NCBI GenBank assembly: GCA_009861545.1
Contig: VXME01000150.1
Coordinates: forward strand, 1 to 64,000
DNA: 64,000 bases
Direction: 5' to 3'
From: Acidobacteriota bacterium
GTDB taxonomy: Bacteria; Acidobacteriota; Vicinamibacteria; Vicinamibacterales; UBA8438
Below, in pieces: positions 18,773 through 25,562 of this stretch. Numbering within the stretch: the stretch's first letter is position 1; every line of letters begins with the position of its first letter. Under the pieces are notes generated by a model, which was given only the letters and a program-made list of their open reading frames with translations, made no database searches and was not told the origin of the DNA. The position numbers were made by a program, and so were the translations under genes.

Positions 18773-19675
18773 TCAGTTGCGGACCGGCGCGGACTCCTCG
18801 ACGAGCACCTGGAACCGGCGAAAGCGCCTGTACGTCGCCGTGCCCTCGACGCGAGACCCCGTCAGGAGATTGCGGTAGCGTTCGCGCATCTCGACCGGCA
18901 CGAAGTGCCCGAGCGTGTCGTTCGCCTCGTAGCGGACGGTGATGAGCGCCTCGAGGCTGTCGGAGTCCAGGACGAGCTCGCTGAGGAACACACGGCCGGT
19001 CGCCGGTTCGACCCAGTATCGCCCGCGGACGGGCAGGCGCTGATCGTCCCGCCCGCGAATCACGGTGATCGCTCCCGTTTCCTCGTAGTCGACGACCCAC
19101 AGGCCCAGGCCGCGTCCGGGTGCATCGATTCGCAGGCGGGTGGTGGCGTCGGTTCCGCGGCGGAACTCGAATCGGTCCTTGTACGCGGAACTGAGAAAGA
19201 GCAAGGCCATGGTGGGCGTGTTGATGTTGCGCTCGACGTCGCCGACGTTGTAGCGGGCGCTGTCGGCCACGATTTCCCGGATCCGCCGGTCCACCGATGC
19301 GGAGCGGTCGAGAAAGAGCTCCATCAGGCGTTCCTCGCGGTCGCGAACGGCTCGTCCGTTGACTGCGAAGACATCCCGGAAGCCCAAATGACGTTCGGAT
19401 CCCCGGGGCTGCACGAGGAGGTAGTCCGAAAGGAGCGTCACGCGACCGATTCGCGGAATCTGCCTGGCATACTGGGGCGGCACCCGCGAACGCTGCTCGT
19501 ACCGCTCCTCCATCACCACGCCGGCGAGCTCCCGGTGCAGCTCGTCGACGTATTGGGTCGCCTGCGTCAGCACGGCAGCCAGCGAGGGCTCCTGCGTGCC
19601 GCCCGCCGCGGGCGTCTGCGTCAGGGCGAGCGCGACGAGCGATGCCGACCGCATACGGGTCACGGAGAATCTCAT
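18773..19675 (-). CDS. exported protein of unrecognised family, tandem paralog 3 of 3
   Basis: The 300-residue product has a short signal peptide (SASLVALALTQTPAAGG) and the family blocks: YVDELHRELAGVVMEERY, LLSDYLLVQPRG, HLGFRDVFAVNGRAVRDR, SARYNVGD, NTPTMALLFL, RYWVEPATGRVFLSELVLD, PVEMRERYRNLLTGSRVEG and ATYRRFRRFQVLVEE. It is the first gene of the minus-strand set and starts 153 bp from the divergent PQQ dehydrogenase gene. The ATG at 19675 is preceded by a purine-rich site (GGGAGAACG). Function unknown. Confidence 0.75.
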   Translation of the reverse strand: MRFSVTRMRSASLVALALTQTPAAGGTQEPSLAAVLTQATQYVDELHRELAGVVMEERYEQRSRVPPQYARQIPRIGRVTLLSDYLLVQPRGSERHLGFRDVFAVNGRAVRDREERLMELFLDRSASVDRRIREIVADSARYNVGDVERNINTPTMALLFLSSAYKDRFEFRRGTDATTRLRIDAPGRGLGLWVVDYEETGAITVIRGRDDQRLPVRGRYWVEPATGRVFLSELVLDSDSLEALITVRYEANDTLGHFVPVEMRERYRNLLTGSRVEGTATYRRFRRFQVLVEESAPVRN

Positions 19676-19828
19676 CGTTCTCTCCCGTTTCCCCGATGGG
19701 CGCCCCGCCGGCGGCGCGGGAATCGCCCACCGGCCGCGCGTGACCGGCAGGAGGTCAAGCATAGCCCGGTCGCCGGCGGATCGCGTGCGCGGATCGTGTG
19801 TTACCGTGCGCAGCGAAGGAGTCCCGAC

Positions 19829-21595
19829 ATGCACCATTCGATTCCAGTCGGCCGCCGCGCTTCCCTGCTAGCCGCAACGCTCCTGTTGGCGACCGCCGGT
19901 CCCGTGGCGGGTCAGAGCCCGGCGGACGCCGAATTCGTCCCCGTCACCGACGCCATGCTGCAGAGCCCCGCGGACGGCGACTGGTTGATGTGGCGCCGCA
20001 CGCTGGACGGCTGGGGCTACAGCCCGCTCGATCAGATCGATCGCGACAACGTCGGCGACCTGCGCATGGTGTGGACGCGGGCGCTGGGGCCCGGCGCACA
20101 GCAGGGCACGCCGATCGCCTACGGCGGCACGCTGTACATGCCGAACCCGAACGACGTCATCCAGGCGATCGACGCGGTGACCGGCGACCTGCAGTGGGAG
20201 TACCACCGCGATATCCCCGACGACGTCAACGACTATCTGGGCGGACTGATCAGCGTCAACCGCAACATCGCGATCTGGGACGACATGATCATCGACACCG
20301 CCAACGACGATTACGCCTTCGCGCTGAACGCCACGACCGGCGAGCTGGTCTGGGAGACGCAACTCTTCGACTACACGCAGAATCCCGCCCGGCACTCGGC
20401 CGGCCCCATCGTCGCCGACGGCAAGGTGATCTCCGGGCGGAGCTGCCGCCCCCGGCGCGGTCCCGAGGCCTGCGTCATCATGGCCCACGACGCCCGGACC
20501 GGCGAGGAGATTTGGCGGCGCCGACTCATCCCGGCCCCCGGCGAGCCGGGCGACGAGTCGTGGGGCGGCGTGCCCTACGAGGAGCGAGCCCACGTCGGCT
20601 CGTGGATGGTGCCGAGCTTCGATCCCGAGCTGAACCTGGTCTACGTCGGGACGTCGGTCACCTCGCCGGCGCCCAAGTTCATGCTGGGCGGGGTCGACAA
20701 CAAGCACCTCTACCACAACTCCACCCTGGCGCTGGACGCCGACACCGGCGAGATCGTGTGGTACTACCAGCACCTGAACGACAGTTGGGACCTCGACCAT
20801 CCGTTCGAGCGGCTGCTGGTCGATACCGCCGTCGCGCCGGATGCGAGCGAGGTGACCTGGATCAACCCGCGCATCCAGCCCGGCGAGGTCCGCCGCGTCG
20901 TGACCGGGGTTCCCGGCAAGACCGGCGTGGTCTACACGCTCGACCGGGAGACCGGCGAGTTCCTCTGGGCCAGGAACACCGTCACGCAGAACGTCATCAG
21001 CGACATCGACGGGGCCACCGGCGCGGTCACCGAGAACGCCGAGCTCGTCTTCAGTGCGGAGGGCCAGGAGGTCCTCGCCTGCCCCACCTGGAACGGCGGC
21101 AAGGACTGGGAGGCCGGCGCCTACAGCCCCCTGACCAACACCATGTACATGCCGCTGCGCAACGCCTGTGCGCGCATGCTGGCGACCACCGCGCCGGGAA
21201 CCTCGCACTACGCCCTCGCCGTCCGCAACCAGATCGCGCCCGGCACCGACCAGGTCGGTACGGTCCACGCCATCTCCGCCGAGACGGGCGAGACGGTGTG
21301 GCTGCACGAGCAGCGCGCGGCCACGATGTCGCTGGTAGCCACCGGCGGCGGGCTGGTCTTCGGGGGCGACAACAACGGCCGGTTCAAGGCGTGGGATCAG
21401 GAGACCGGCGAGGTCCTCTGGGAGATCAACCTCGGCTCGGCGGTGACGAGCTTCCCGATCAGCTACGCGGTGGACGGCAAGCAGTACATCGCGGTCGGTA
21501 CCGGGACCGCCAGCACCGCTTCTCTGTTCGGCCGGCTGACGCCGGAGATCCGGCCCAGCGCCGGCAACAACCTGTTCGTCTTCGCGCTCCCTTGA
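19829..21595 (+). CDS. exported PQQ-dependent alcohol dehydrogenase-like quinoprotein (copy A)
   Basis: The 588-residue product has a signal peptide (SLLAATLLLATAGPVAGQ) and quinoprotein propeller repeats such as NPNDVIQAIDAVTGDLQWEY, FALNATTGELVWE and VYTLDRETGEFLW. The catalytic region reads WDLD at residues 320-323; in PQQ alcohol dehydrogenases the first Asp is the base, and an Asp two positions on is the mark of lanthanide-using enzymes. There is no fused cytochrome c domain. A near-twin of identical length lies at 29064-30830. Ribosome site GAAGGA precedes the ATG. The stop codon coincides with the first bases of an integrase remnant, so the C-terminus ends FALP where the twin has FALPE. 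Confidence 0.88.
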   Translation: MHHSIPVGRRASLLAATLLLATAGPVAGQSPADAEFVPVTDAMLQSPADGDWLMWRRTLDGWGYSPLDQIDRDNVGDLRMVWTRALGPGAQQGTPIAYGGTLYMPNPNDVIQAIDAVTGDLQWEYHRDIPDDVNDYLGGLISVNRNIAIWDDMIIDTANDDYAFALNATTGELVWETQLFDYTQNPARHSAGPIVADGKVISGRSCRPRRGPEACVIMAHDARTGEEIWRRRLIPAPGEPGDESWGGVPYEERAHVGSWMVPSFDPELNLVYVGTSVTSPAPKFMLGGVDNKHLYHNSTLALDADTGEIVWYYQHLNDSWDLDHPFERLLVDTAVAPDASEVTWINPRIQPGEVRRVVTGVPGKTGVVYTLDRETGEFLWARNTVTQNVISDIDGATGAVTENAELVFSAEGQEVLACPTWNGGKDWEAGAYSPLTNTMYMPLRNACARMLATTAPGTSHYALAVRNQIAPGTDQVGTVHAISAETGETVWLHEQRAATMSLVATGGGLVFGGDNNGRFKAWDQETGEVLWEINLGSAVTSFPISYAVDGKQYIAVGTGTASTASLFGRLTPEIRPSAGNNLFVFALP

Positions 21596-21842
21596 CGCGC
21601 CGGGGACGCCATCCCAACAAGGCGCTCTCGGCCGCCTTCGTCCGTTCCGCCCCGCCCGGCAGGCACGCGGACGGCAATGGTCTGTACCTGTTCGTCCAAC
21701 CGACCGGGACCCGAAGCTGGATCCAGCGGTTCGTCGTCCGCGGACGGCGCCGCGAACTCCGACTCGGCGCCGCCGCGCTCGTCCCGCTCGCCAAGGCCCG
21801 CGAGCAGGCCCTCGCCAAACGCATGCTGGCCCGGTCGGGCGG
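21593..21842 (+). repeat. direct repeat, left copy (integrase 5' end)
   Basis: Bases 21593-21842 match 23803-24038 with scattered substitutions, one single-base deletion and one roughly 19-base deletion in the right copy. Both copies begin at the same point (TGACGCGCCGGGGACGCCAT), which argues that the boundary is a former recombination junction. The offset between copies is 2,210 bp. The segment between them carries small membrane-protein genes not seen elsewhere in the window. Confidence 0.8.
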
Positions 21843-22130
21843 CGAGCCTCTCTCGGAGAAACGCCGCGTCCAGGGCGTTCCCACCTTCGCCGAAGCCGCC
21901 CGGCGTGTCCTCGAACAGAAGCGCGACGGCTGGCGCGGCCGGTGGCACGTTCACAACTGGAGGCGGAGCATGGAACGGTACGTCTTCCCCCCGCGTCGGC
22001 GACCGGCCCGTCTCCGAAGTCAACACGACCGACGTGCTGGAGATCCTCACGCCGATCTGGCACGTCAAGGCGTTCACGGCGACAGCGCGCAGGTCGGTCG
22101 TCGTGCAAGTGCCAGTCATATCGGCTAGGC
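21593..22130 (+). pseudogene. 5' remnant of a P4-type tyrosine integrase (copy 1)
   Basis: The frame beginning LTRRGRHPNKALSAAFV continues through DGNGLYLFVQPTGTRSWIQRF, RRRELRLGAAALVPLAKAREQA and PTFAEAARRVLEQKRDGWRGRWH. This is the arm-binding (DUF4102) and early core-binding region of integrases of the P4 type. After about 21995 the matching frame shifts (GDRPVSEVNTTDVLEIL then WHVKAFTATARR in the neighbouring frame), and the whole catalytic domain with its Arg-His-Arg-Tyr residues is missing. It is therefore a broken gene. Its first 250 bp are repeated at 23803-24038. Confidence 0.75.
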
Positions 22131-22185
22131 TGACCTGCGCTGGCTGCTGGGCGAACCGACGTCGGCCGCTCCCAAGGGGAGAACG

Positions 22186-22830
22186 ATGGAACCTTCGAGA
22201 CCCGTCGCTTGGCAACCCGACCGGCTGCTGCGCGTCTTGCTCACCTGGACTTCACTAACAACACTGGTGTTCTGGCTGCCAACCGTCCGCTGCGCGTTCG
22301 ACGGCCGCAGCTACGAATGGGGACTCTGGGGCATGCGAGGAGCCGGCCTCTCGGGCGACTACTGGTTCCCAGTTCTCGGAGCGGCGCTGGCGTGCTGGCC
22401 GGTGACTCGTGGCTGGCGCGGGGCTCGCCCGCCGTTCCGCTGGGTGTTTCCGGCATGGCACGCCGCTCTGGCAGTCGTCATCACAGAAAGAGCGGTCGCG
22501 CTTGGCGACAGGCTCACGTTGCAGCTCGGCACGCTGGGCGTGATCATCCCGCTGCAACTGGTAGGGCCGTTGTTGTTCGGAACGGTCGCCTGCATGGCGA
22601 TCTACTGGGCGCTATGCGATCTCCGCTCCCCCGCGCAACGGTTGGTCGCACCGCACGACCCGATCGACCGCTCGTTGGCGAGAGTGCTGCTGGCGTTGCT
22701 TCCCGTGAGTTTCGTCCTGCTCAGGTTCGGCGAGCCCCACGGGCTGACCGACTTGGTCGGCGTGATCATCGTCGGCGGGTTGTGGTTCTTTCTGCCTCGT
22801 GTTCTGCAACCCTGGCTCGTACGAGACTAA
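22186..22830 (+). CDS. multi-pass membrane protein, unrecognised
   Basis: The 214-residue product has about five or six hydrophobic segments (for example LTWTSLTTLVFWLP, GDYWFPVLGAALACW, VFPAWHAALAVVITE, LGVIIPLQLVGPLLFGTVACMAIYWAL, LLALLPVSFVLLRF and LVGVIIVGGLWFFLP). It starts from an ATG preceded by a purine-rich AGGGGAGAACG. No family is recognised. It lies between the two integrase remnants and is probably cargo or a leftover of the same insertion. Confidence 0.55.
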   Translation: MEPSRPVAWQPDRLLRVLLTWTSLTTLVFWLPTVRCAFDGRSYEWGLWGMRGAGLSGDYWFPVLGAALACWPVTRGWRGARPPFRWVFPAWHAALAVVITERAVALGDRLTLQLGTLGVIIPLQLVGPLLFGTVACMAIYWALCDLRSPAQRLVAPHDPIDRSLARVLLALLPVSFVLLRFGEPHGLTDLVGVIIVGGLWFFLPRVLQPWLVRD

Positions 22831-23043
22831 CTGGTCGTGGGGGGGTGCGAAGAGCCCCGTGGCGGAAGCCCTGGAAGCCCGAAGGCTCGTTGAGCGGCGC
22901 GTGACCGTGGTGGACGTGGTCAGCGCGAGACTCGATAGAGCGCTGAGGTCATCCCTACTGCCGCCGAGGTCGTCACCGGCGGCGACCGTGGGGCTCAGCA
23001 TCCTCACCAGAGGGCGCAACTGACCACCCCTCGCTTGCGGATC

Positions 23044-23478
23044 TCAGTGACCGGCGGCGCCGGGTTCGGGGCCACCCTGAGCGCCATCGTCCGGATCGTC
23101 ATCCGTGAGCTTCCCGAGAGCAACTTCGACAGCGCGGACTCGATCATCAAGACCGCGCACGTCCGTCCGGATCTCCGCATGATGGGTCTGCGTATCGGAG
23201 CGCAGATCGTCGATCCGGACGTCCGTCCGAGATGAGCCTGGAAGAAAGGCGAGGACGATCTGGACGACCGCAAGCGCGGCGATGGTGAGCGTCAGCCACC
23301 ACATCCTCTGCCCCTGTGTGTCCGATGCCTGAATCGATCTTCGGTGGATTTCAGCTATCGCCGAGTTTCCCCACTGGCCATCCCTCACAATCTGACCGAT
23401 GAGTTGCTCGTACGTCATCGCCCGGAGTTCCGTAGCCGAAGGGAGGGTCGGTTGCCCGGAGCCCTGCGGGTCAGTCAT
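23044..23478 (-). CDS. small single-pass membrane protein with C-terminal coiled coil
   Basis: The 144-residue product has a polar N-terminus (YEQLIGQIVRDGQWGNSAIAEIHRR), one transmembrane helix (MWWLTLTIAALAVVQIVLAFL) and an acidic, probably coiled-coil tail (DDLRSDTQTHHAEIRTDVRGLDDRVRAVEVALGKL is the region, about residues 88-128). No family is recognised. Overlapping plus-strand frames are shorter and less protein-like. It is unlike any other gene in the window and lies between the integrase repeats. Confidence 0.5.
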   Translation of the reverse strand: MTDPQGSGQPTLPSATELRAMTYEQLIGQIVRDGQWGNSAIAEIHRRSIQASDTQGQRMWWLTLTIAALAVVQIVLAFLPGSSRTDVRIDDLRSDTQTHHAEIRTDVRGLDDRVRAVEVALGKLTDDDPDDGAQGGPEPGAAGH

Positions 23479-23802
23479 GAACGGAGATTCTACGTCGGGC
23501 CGGCCTCCGCGAAGCGGCTCGTCGATTCGCGCAAGTGCTTGACGTGGCCGGTGACTGCTTCGTACGGTGGGTCCCCGCAGCCTCCGACGAGATTTTCCGC
23601 GTGGTTCTCGGGCGGACCGCCGGGCGTTTCAGGGTCGCGGGAGACGGGTAGACTACGATGCGATGCGGTCCGCGGGGGGCGTCGGTGGTCCTGTGGATTC
23701 CCGACACGAATGGGGGAAGCGACGAGAGAATCATGGTCGAGATGCGACACGTAAAGCACTTCGTATGAGTGTCTTACGGAGATCATACAGCTCACGCTGC
23801 CC
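23479..23802. other. gap between small membrane protein gene and integrase remnant, no clear gene
   Basis: This 324-bp stretch holds the upstream region of the minus-strand membrane-protein gene and the left flank of the second integrase remnant. No open frame here shows recognisable protein features. It is less GC-extreme near 23740-23800 (TCGTATGAGTGTCTTACGGA), which could be promoter sequence or old element DNA. Confidence 0.4.
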
Positions 23803-24038
23803 TGACGCGCCGGGGACGCCATCCCGACAAGGGGCTCTCGGCCGCCTTCGTCCGTTCCGCGCCGCGTGGAAGGTACGCGGACGGCAATGGCCTGTACCTG
23901 TTCGTCCAACCGACCAGGACCCGAAGCTGGATCCGGCGTTTCGTCGTCCGCGGACGGCGCCGCGAACTCGGACTCGGCGCCGCGACGCTCGTCCCCTCGC
24001 CACGGCCCGTGAGCGCGCCTGCTGGCCCGGTCGGGCGG
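23803..24038 (+). pseudogene. 5' remnant of the same tyrosine integrase (copy 2), direct repeat
   Basis: The frame LTRRGRHPDKGLSAAFV, DGNGLYLFVQPTRTRSWIRRF, RRRELGLGAATLVP repeats the arm-binding domain of the remnant at 21593. A one-base deletion near 23995 (GTCCCCTCGCC against GTCCCGCTCGCC) and a further small deletion destroy the frame, and homology stops about 10 bp before the flippase-like gene. Only about 80 residues of the integrase remain. It supports a past tandem insertion or a duplication with decay. Confidence 0.75.
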
Positions 24039-24046
24039 TTTTCACG

Positions 24047-24937
24047 ATGAAGAAGCGAGAAGTGACGCACGGCGCACCATGGTGGTTGCGCCGCGTCGGA
24101 ACGGCGCTCGCCGTCTGCAGCCTCGTCTACGTCGCCGTGCGGTTCCTGGAGTATCGCGCCGATCTGGCCGTGGCGCTCGTGCCGCGGGCCGTCTGGCTTG
24201 CGGTACCGGCGCTAGCGTTGCTCTATGCCGCCGGCGGCGTGCTGCTGGCCTGCGCTTGGCGGGATTTGCTGGCGACGAACGGCGAGCGTCCTGGACTGCG
24301 CTGGTCCGTCGGCACTTACGGCCTCTCACAACTGGCGAAATACATTCCGGGCAACGTCTTTCACTTCGTCAGCCGCCAAGCCCGGGGGGCGGCCGATGGC
24401 CTGCCGCACGGCGTCCTCGGCCGGTCGTCGCTATACGAGTTGCTGTCGCTGGCGGCGGCCGGCGCCATTATCGGCCTTTGGGCGCTGCCGTTGGTCGATG
24501 GCAGGCTCGGGTGGCTGTCGACTCCCCATGCCGGTGCGGCGGTCGTCGTGCTAGGTCTCCTGGCGGCGCGGGTGACGGCGGGCGCGCGGATGGCCAGGGT
24601 GCTCGGCGCCCACCTCCTGATTCTGCTGTTCGGCGCGGTTGTCTTTCTTTGGTTGCTCAGCCTACTCGACGCGCTGCCCGACTCGGCCGCGTGGCTGTCC
24701 TTCTGCGGCGCCTACACGCTCGCCTGGCTGGCAGGTTTCGCCACGCCTGGCGCACCCGCGGGGCTCGGCGTGCGCGAGTTGGTGCTGTTGTTCCTGCTGC
24801 GCGGTGACGTGCAGGACGAAGAGTTGCTGCTGGCGGTCACGCTCGCACGGGTGATCTCCGTGCTGGGCGACACGCTGTTCTTCTGCGCCGCCGCCTGGGC
24901 CGCTAGTGGACTGTCCTTGAAGAAAGCTCTTCCATGA
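24047..24937 (+). CDS. LPG-synthase-TM-like (flippase-like) integral membrane protein
   Basis: The 296-residue product has roughly eight hydrophobic helices and the features of the lysylphosphatidylglycerol-synthase membrane domain family: SVGTYGLSQLAKYIPGNVFHFVSRQ near residues 85-110, and FATPGAPAGLGVRELVLLFLL near residues 225-250. Members of this family often move glycolipids or polyprenyl-linked sugars and sit beside glycosyltransferases. Here the neighbours are integrase remnants and a possible glycosyltransferase tail. The ATG at 24047 gives a normal first helix. Confidence 0.75.
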   Translation: MKKREVTHGAPWWLRRVGTALAVCSLVYVAVRFLEYRADLAVALVPRAVWLAVPALALLYAAGGVLLACAWRDLLATNGERPGLRWSVGTYGLSQLAKYIPGNVFHFVSRQARGAADGLPHGVLGRSSLYELLSLAAAGAIIGLWALPLVDGRLGWLSTPHAGAAVVVLGLLAARVTAGARMARVLGAHLLILLFGAVVFLWLLSLLDALPDSAAWLSFCGAYTLAWLAGFATPGAPAGLGVRELVLLFLLRGDVQDEELLLAVTLARVISVLGDTLFFCAAAWAASGLSLKKALP

Positions 24938-25076
24938 GTGAAGCGCCGCATGGGGTCGGCGTACTTCCACCGGAGAGGCTTCTCACTTTTCGCGTAGACG
25001 TCCGTGTACCGCCGCAGCTTGCGCGCCAAGTCATCCGCGGAGCCGGCCCTGCACATGACCCTCGGGTGGGAGTGCG
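24938..25076 (-). pseudogene. possible C-terminal scrap of a glycosyltransferase gene
   Basis: On the minus strand this segment reads DDLARKLRRYTDVYAKSEK followed by LRWKYADPMRRF. It resembles the tail of WaaE-like family 2 glycosyltransferases, where a KLxRYT motif precedes a C-terminal amphipathic region. No start or catalytic region is present, and the frame runs on into the antisense of the flippase-like gene. The resemblance is weak; it could also be chance. Confidence 0.25.
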
Positions 25077-25159
25077 GATGCTGCGGGCATCGGCACCCGA
25101 CCGTTTCAACAGGCGTGACAGTGCCTGGAGGACGATCACCGACCAGGAGCTCAACACGT

Positions 25160-25200
25160 TTTAGTAGACACGCCACTCAATAATTTAGTAGCATGCCTAC
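25160..25200 (+). promoter_or_regulatory. candidate PadR operator/promoter
   Basis: Two copies of TTTAGTAG lie 24 bp apart (25160-25167 and 25184-25191). The second overlaps an inverted repeat GTAG-N5-CTAC (25188-25200) that ends 4 bp before the regulator's ATG. The AT-rich stretch stands out in GC-rich surroundings. PadR proteins usually bind short inverted repeats over their own promoter, so autoregulation is a reasonable inference. Confidence 0.45.
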
Positions 25201-25203
25201 ACA

Positions 25204-25548
25204 ATGACAGAGCCCCCGAACAACCGGGTCGAGCTGCTCTACGGCACCCTCGACCTGCTGATCCTGCGCACCCTCCTCTACGGGCCCTCGCACGGCCACG
25301 CCATCGCCAAGCACATCCAGCGCGTCTCGGAGAACGCGCTGCAGATCGAGACGGGCTCGTTGTACCCCGCCCTGCACAAGCTGGAGGGGCGCGGCTGGAT
25401 CGCGGCCGAGTGGAAGAAGTCGGACAAGGGCAAGCGCGCCCGCTACTACCACCTCACCGCGGCCGGCCGCAAGCACCTCACGGTGCAGCAGTCGCGCTGG
25501 GAGGCGCTGTCGGTGGCCATGGCCCGGGTGCTGCGGCCCGCCGAATAG
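25204..25548 (+). CDS. PadR family transcriptional regulator
   Basis: The 114-residue product is a standard short PadR winged-helix protein: LYGTLDLLILRTLLYGPSHGHAIAKHI (first helices), then IETGSLYPALHKLEGRGWIAAEW (recognition helix and wing) and KRARYYHLTAAGRKHL (wing strand). It has no large effector domain. It sits 14 bp upstream of a 905-residue ADOP permease, a pairing common in Acidobacteriota, and probably represses that pair until an unknown signal is sensed. Confidence 0.92.
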   Translation: MTEPPNNRVELLYGTLDLLILRTLLYGPSHGHAIAKHIQRVSENALQIETGSLYPALHKLEGRGWIAAEWKKSDKGKRARYYHLTAAGRKHLTVQQSRWEALSVAMARVLRPAE

Positions 25549-25562
25549 AGGGAGGCACGATC

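Noticed and set aside
17712-19730. 672-residue minus-strand frame that looks like one long protein
   Set aside because: The N-terminal half overlaps paralog 3 out of frame and is Arg/Gly-rich; only the part from the ATG at 18665 has family blocks and a signal peptide.
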